The notes beneath the pieces were generated by a model. That model was not told the DNA's origin and ran no database searches. It saw nothing but the letters and a program-made list of their open reading frames with translations. Positions 5,693-5,793 of a DNA stretch of 5,793 bases are shown here, piece after piece. The stretch covers positions 5,848-11,640 of the forward strand of contig DAFH01000062.1 of assembly GCA_002495485.1 (NCBI GenBank), read 5' to 3'. How positions within the stretch are numbered: the first letter of the stretch is position 1; the number at the start of each line of letters is the position of its first letter. The position numbers were made by a program, and so were the translations under genes. The DNA comes from Candidatus Bathyarchaeota archaeon UBA185. GTDB lineage: Archaea > Thermoproteota > Bathyarchaeia > 40CM-2-53-6.

Positions 5693-5793
5693 GTGCGAGG
5701 CCATAACGAAACGACCATGGGACGGTCCCGCGGGATCTCAGAAGCCAACGCTGTGACTGAACCTCAGCATGTGAGCCGCACATGGTCGCAACG
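5693..5793 (+). CDS. Possible start of a gene running off the right edge (unidentified)
   Basis: A GTG at 5693 is preceded at 7 nt by GGGAG (5681-5685), a good ribosome-binding-site arrangement, and the frame has no stop to the window end (33 complete codons). The translation begins VRGHNETTMGRSRG and is polar, with no motif, signal peptide or membrane segment that I recognise. An ATG in the same frame at 5717 is an alternative start. The frame is actually stop-free from 5552, but the part before 5680 is AT-rich and looks non-coding. A competing - strand frame is also open from the window edge to a TAG at 5667-5669, so even the direction is unsure. If real, this gene would be divergent from the glycosyltransferase operon and share its 160-nt intergenic region. 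Confidence 0.3.
   Translation, partial: MRGHNETTMGRSRGISEANAVTEPQHVSRTWSQ
5712..5788. repeat. 77-nt inverted-repeat structure of unknown role
   Basis: CGACCATG (5712-5719) and CATGGTCG (5781-5788) are perfect 8-bp inverted copies. Between them are a possible hairpin GGTCC-CGCG-GGATC (5724-5737, one G-U pair) and a short one, CTCA-GCATG-TGAG (5763-5775). An alternative hairpin CATGTG-AGCCG-CACATG (5768-5784) would compete with the outer stem. The size is tRNA-like, but there is no TTC-containing T loop or D-loop GG, so this is not a canonical tRNA. It overlaps the candidate right-edge gene and may be chance. Confidence 0.25.

Noticed and set aside
5712..5788. tRNA gene
   Set aside because: The outer stem and length suggest it, but there is no T-loop TTC, no D-loop GG and no proper anticodon stem.
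5667..5793. - strand frame open from the right edge to a TAG at 5667-5669
   Set aside because: About 41 codons with no recognisable motif; the + strand alternative has a better-placed ribosome-binding site. It cannot be excluded as the end of a gene but is not supported enough to call.

Overview
The window is a compact, coding-dense piece of a carbohydrate or surface-glycan locus. It looks prokaryotic and most likely archaeal, although the lineage cannot be fixed from sequence alone. The hints for archaea are a TATA-like AT-rich element (not a clear -35/-10 pair) before the operon, a mix of AGA/AGG/CGA arginine codons, frequent TTG/GTG starts, and a type I phosphodiesterase of a kind common in archaeal genomes. 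Base composition is about half GC, and no mobile elements, CRISPR arrays, rRNA or canonical tRNA genes are visible.

Layout: (1) Positions 2-1177 on the + strand hold most of a UDP-glucose/UDP-sugar 6-dehydrogenase. Its N-terminal Rossmann segment lies beyond the left edge. (2) Positions 1167-5525 on the - strand hold four tightly packed genes that read as one operon. In transcription order they are a GT4 family glycosyltransferase (5525-4422), a nucleotidyltransferase-fold protein resembling the NTP_transf_5 group (4409-3351), a thymidylate-kinase-like P-loop kinase (3349-2720), and an alkaline-phosphatase-superfamily type I phosphodiesterase (2723-1167). The junctions are 12 nt, 1 nt and a 4-nt GTGA overlap, so translation is probably coupled. 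The operon meets the dehydrogenase tail to tail with an 11-bp overlap. (3) Positions 5526-5793 are the only appreciable non-coding stretch. It carries a TATA-like element for the - strand operon, a second AT-rich element facing right, a ribosome-binding-site-like GGGAG followed at good spacing by a GTG whose frame stays open to the window end, and some inverted repeats.

How the genes may work together: the dehydrogenase would supply a nucleotide-activated uronic acid and the GT4 enzyme would transfer a sugar. The next three genes are a nucleotidyltransferase, a kinase and a phosphodiesterase/phosphatase, a set of enzyme classes that can add, extend and remove phosphate-containing groups. The simplest reading is a module that decorates a glycan or glycolipid with phosphate or nucleotidyl groups. 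That is an inference from domain content and gene order, and none of the three has a known substrate here. The kinase/nucleotidyltransferase/phosphodiesterase trio is the most interesting part of the window.
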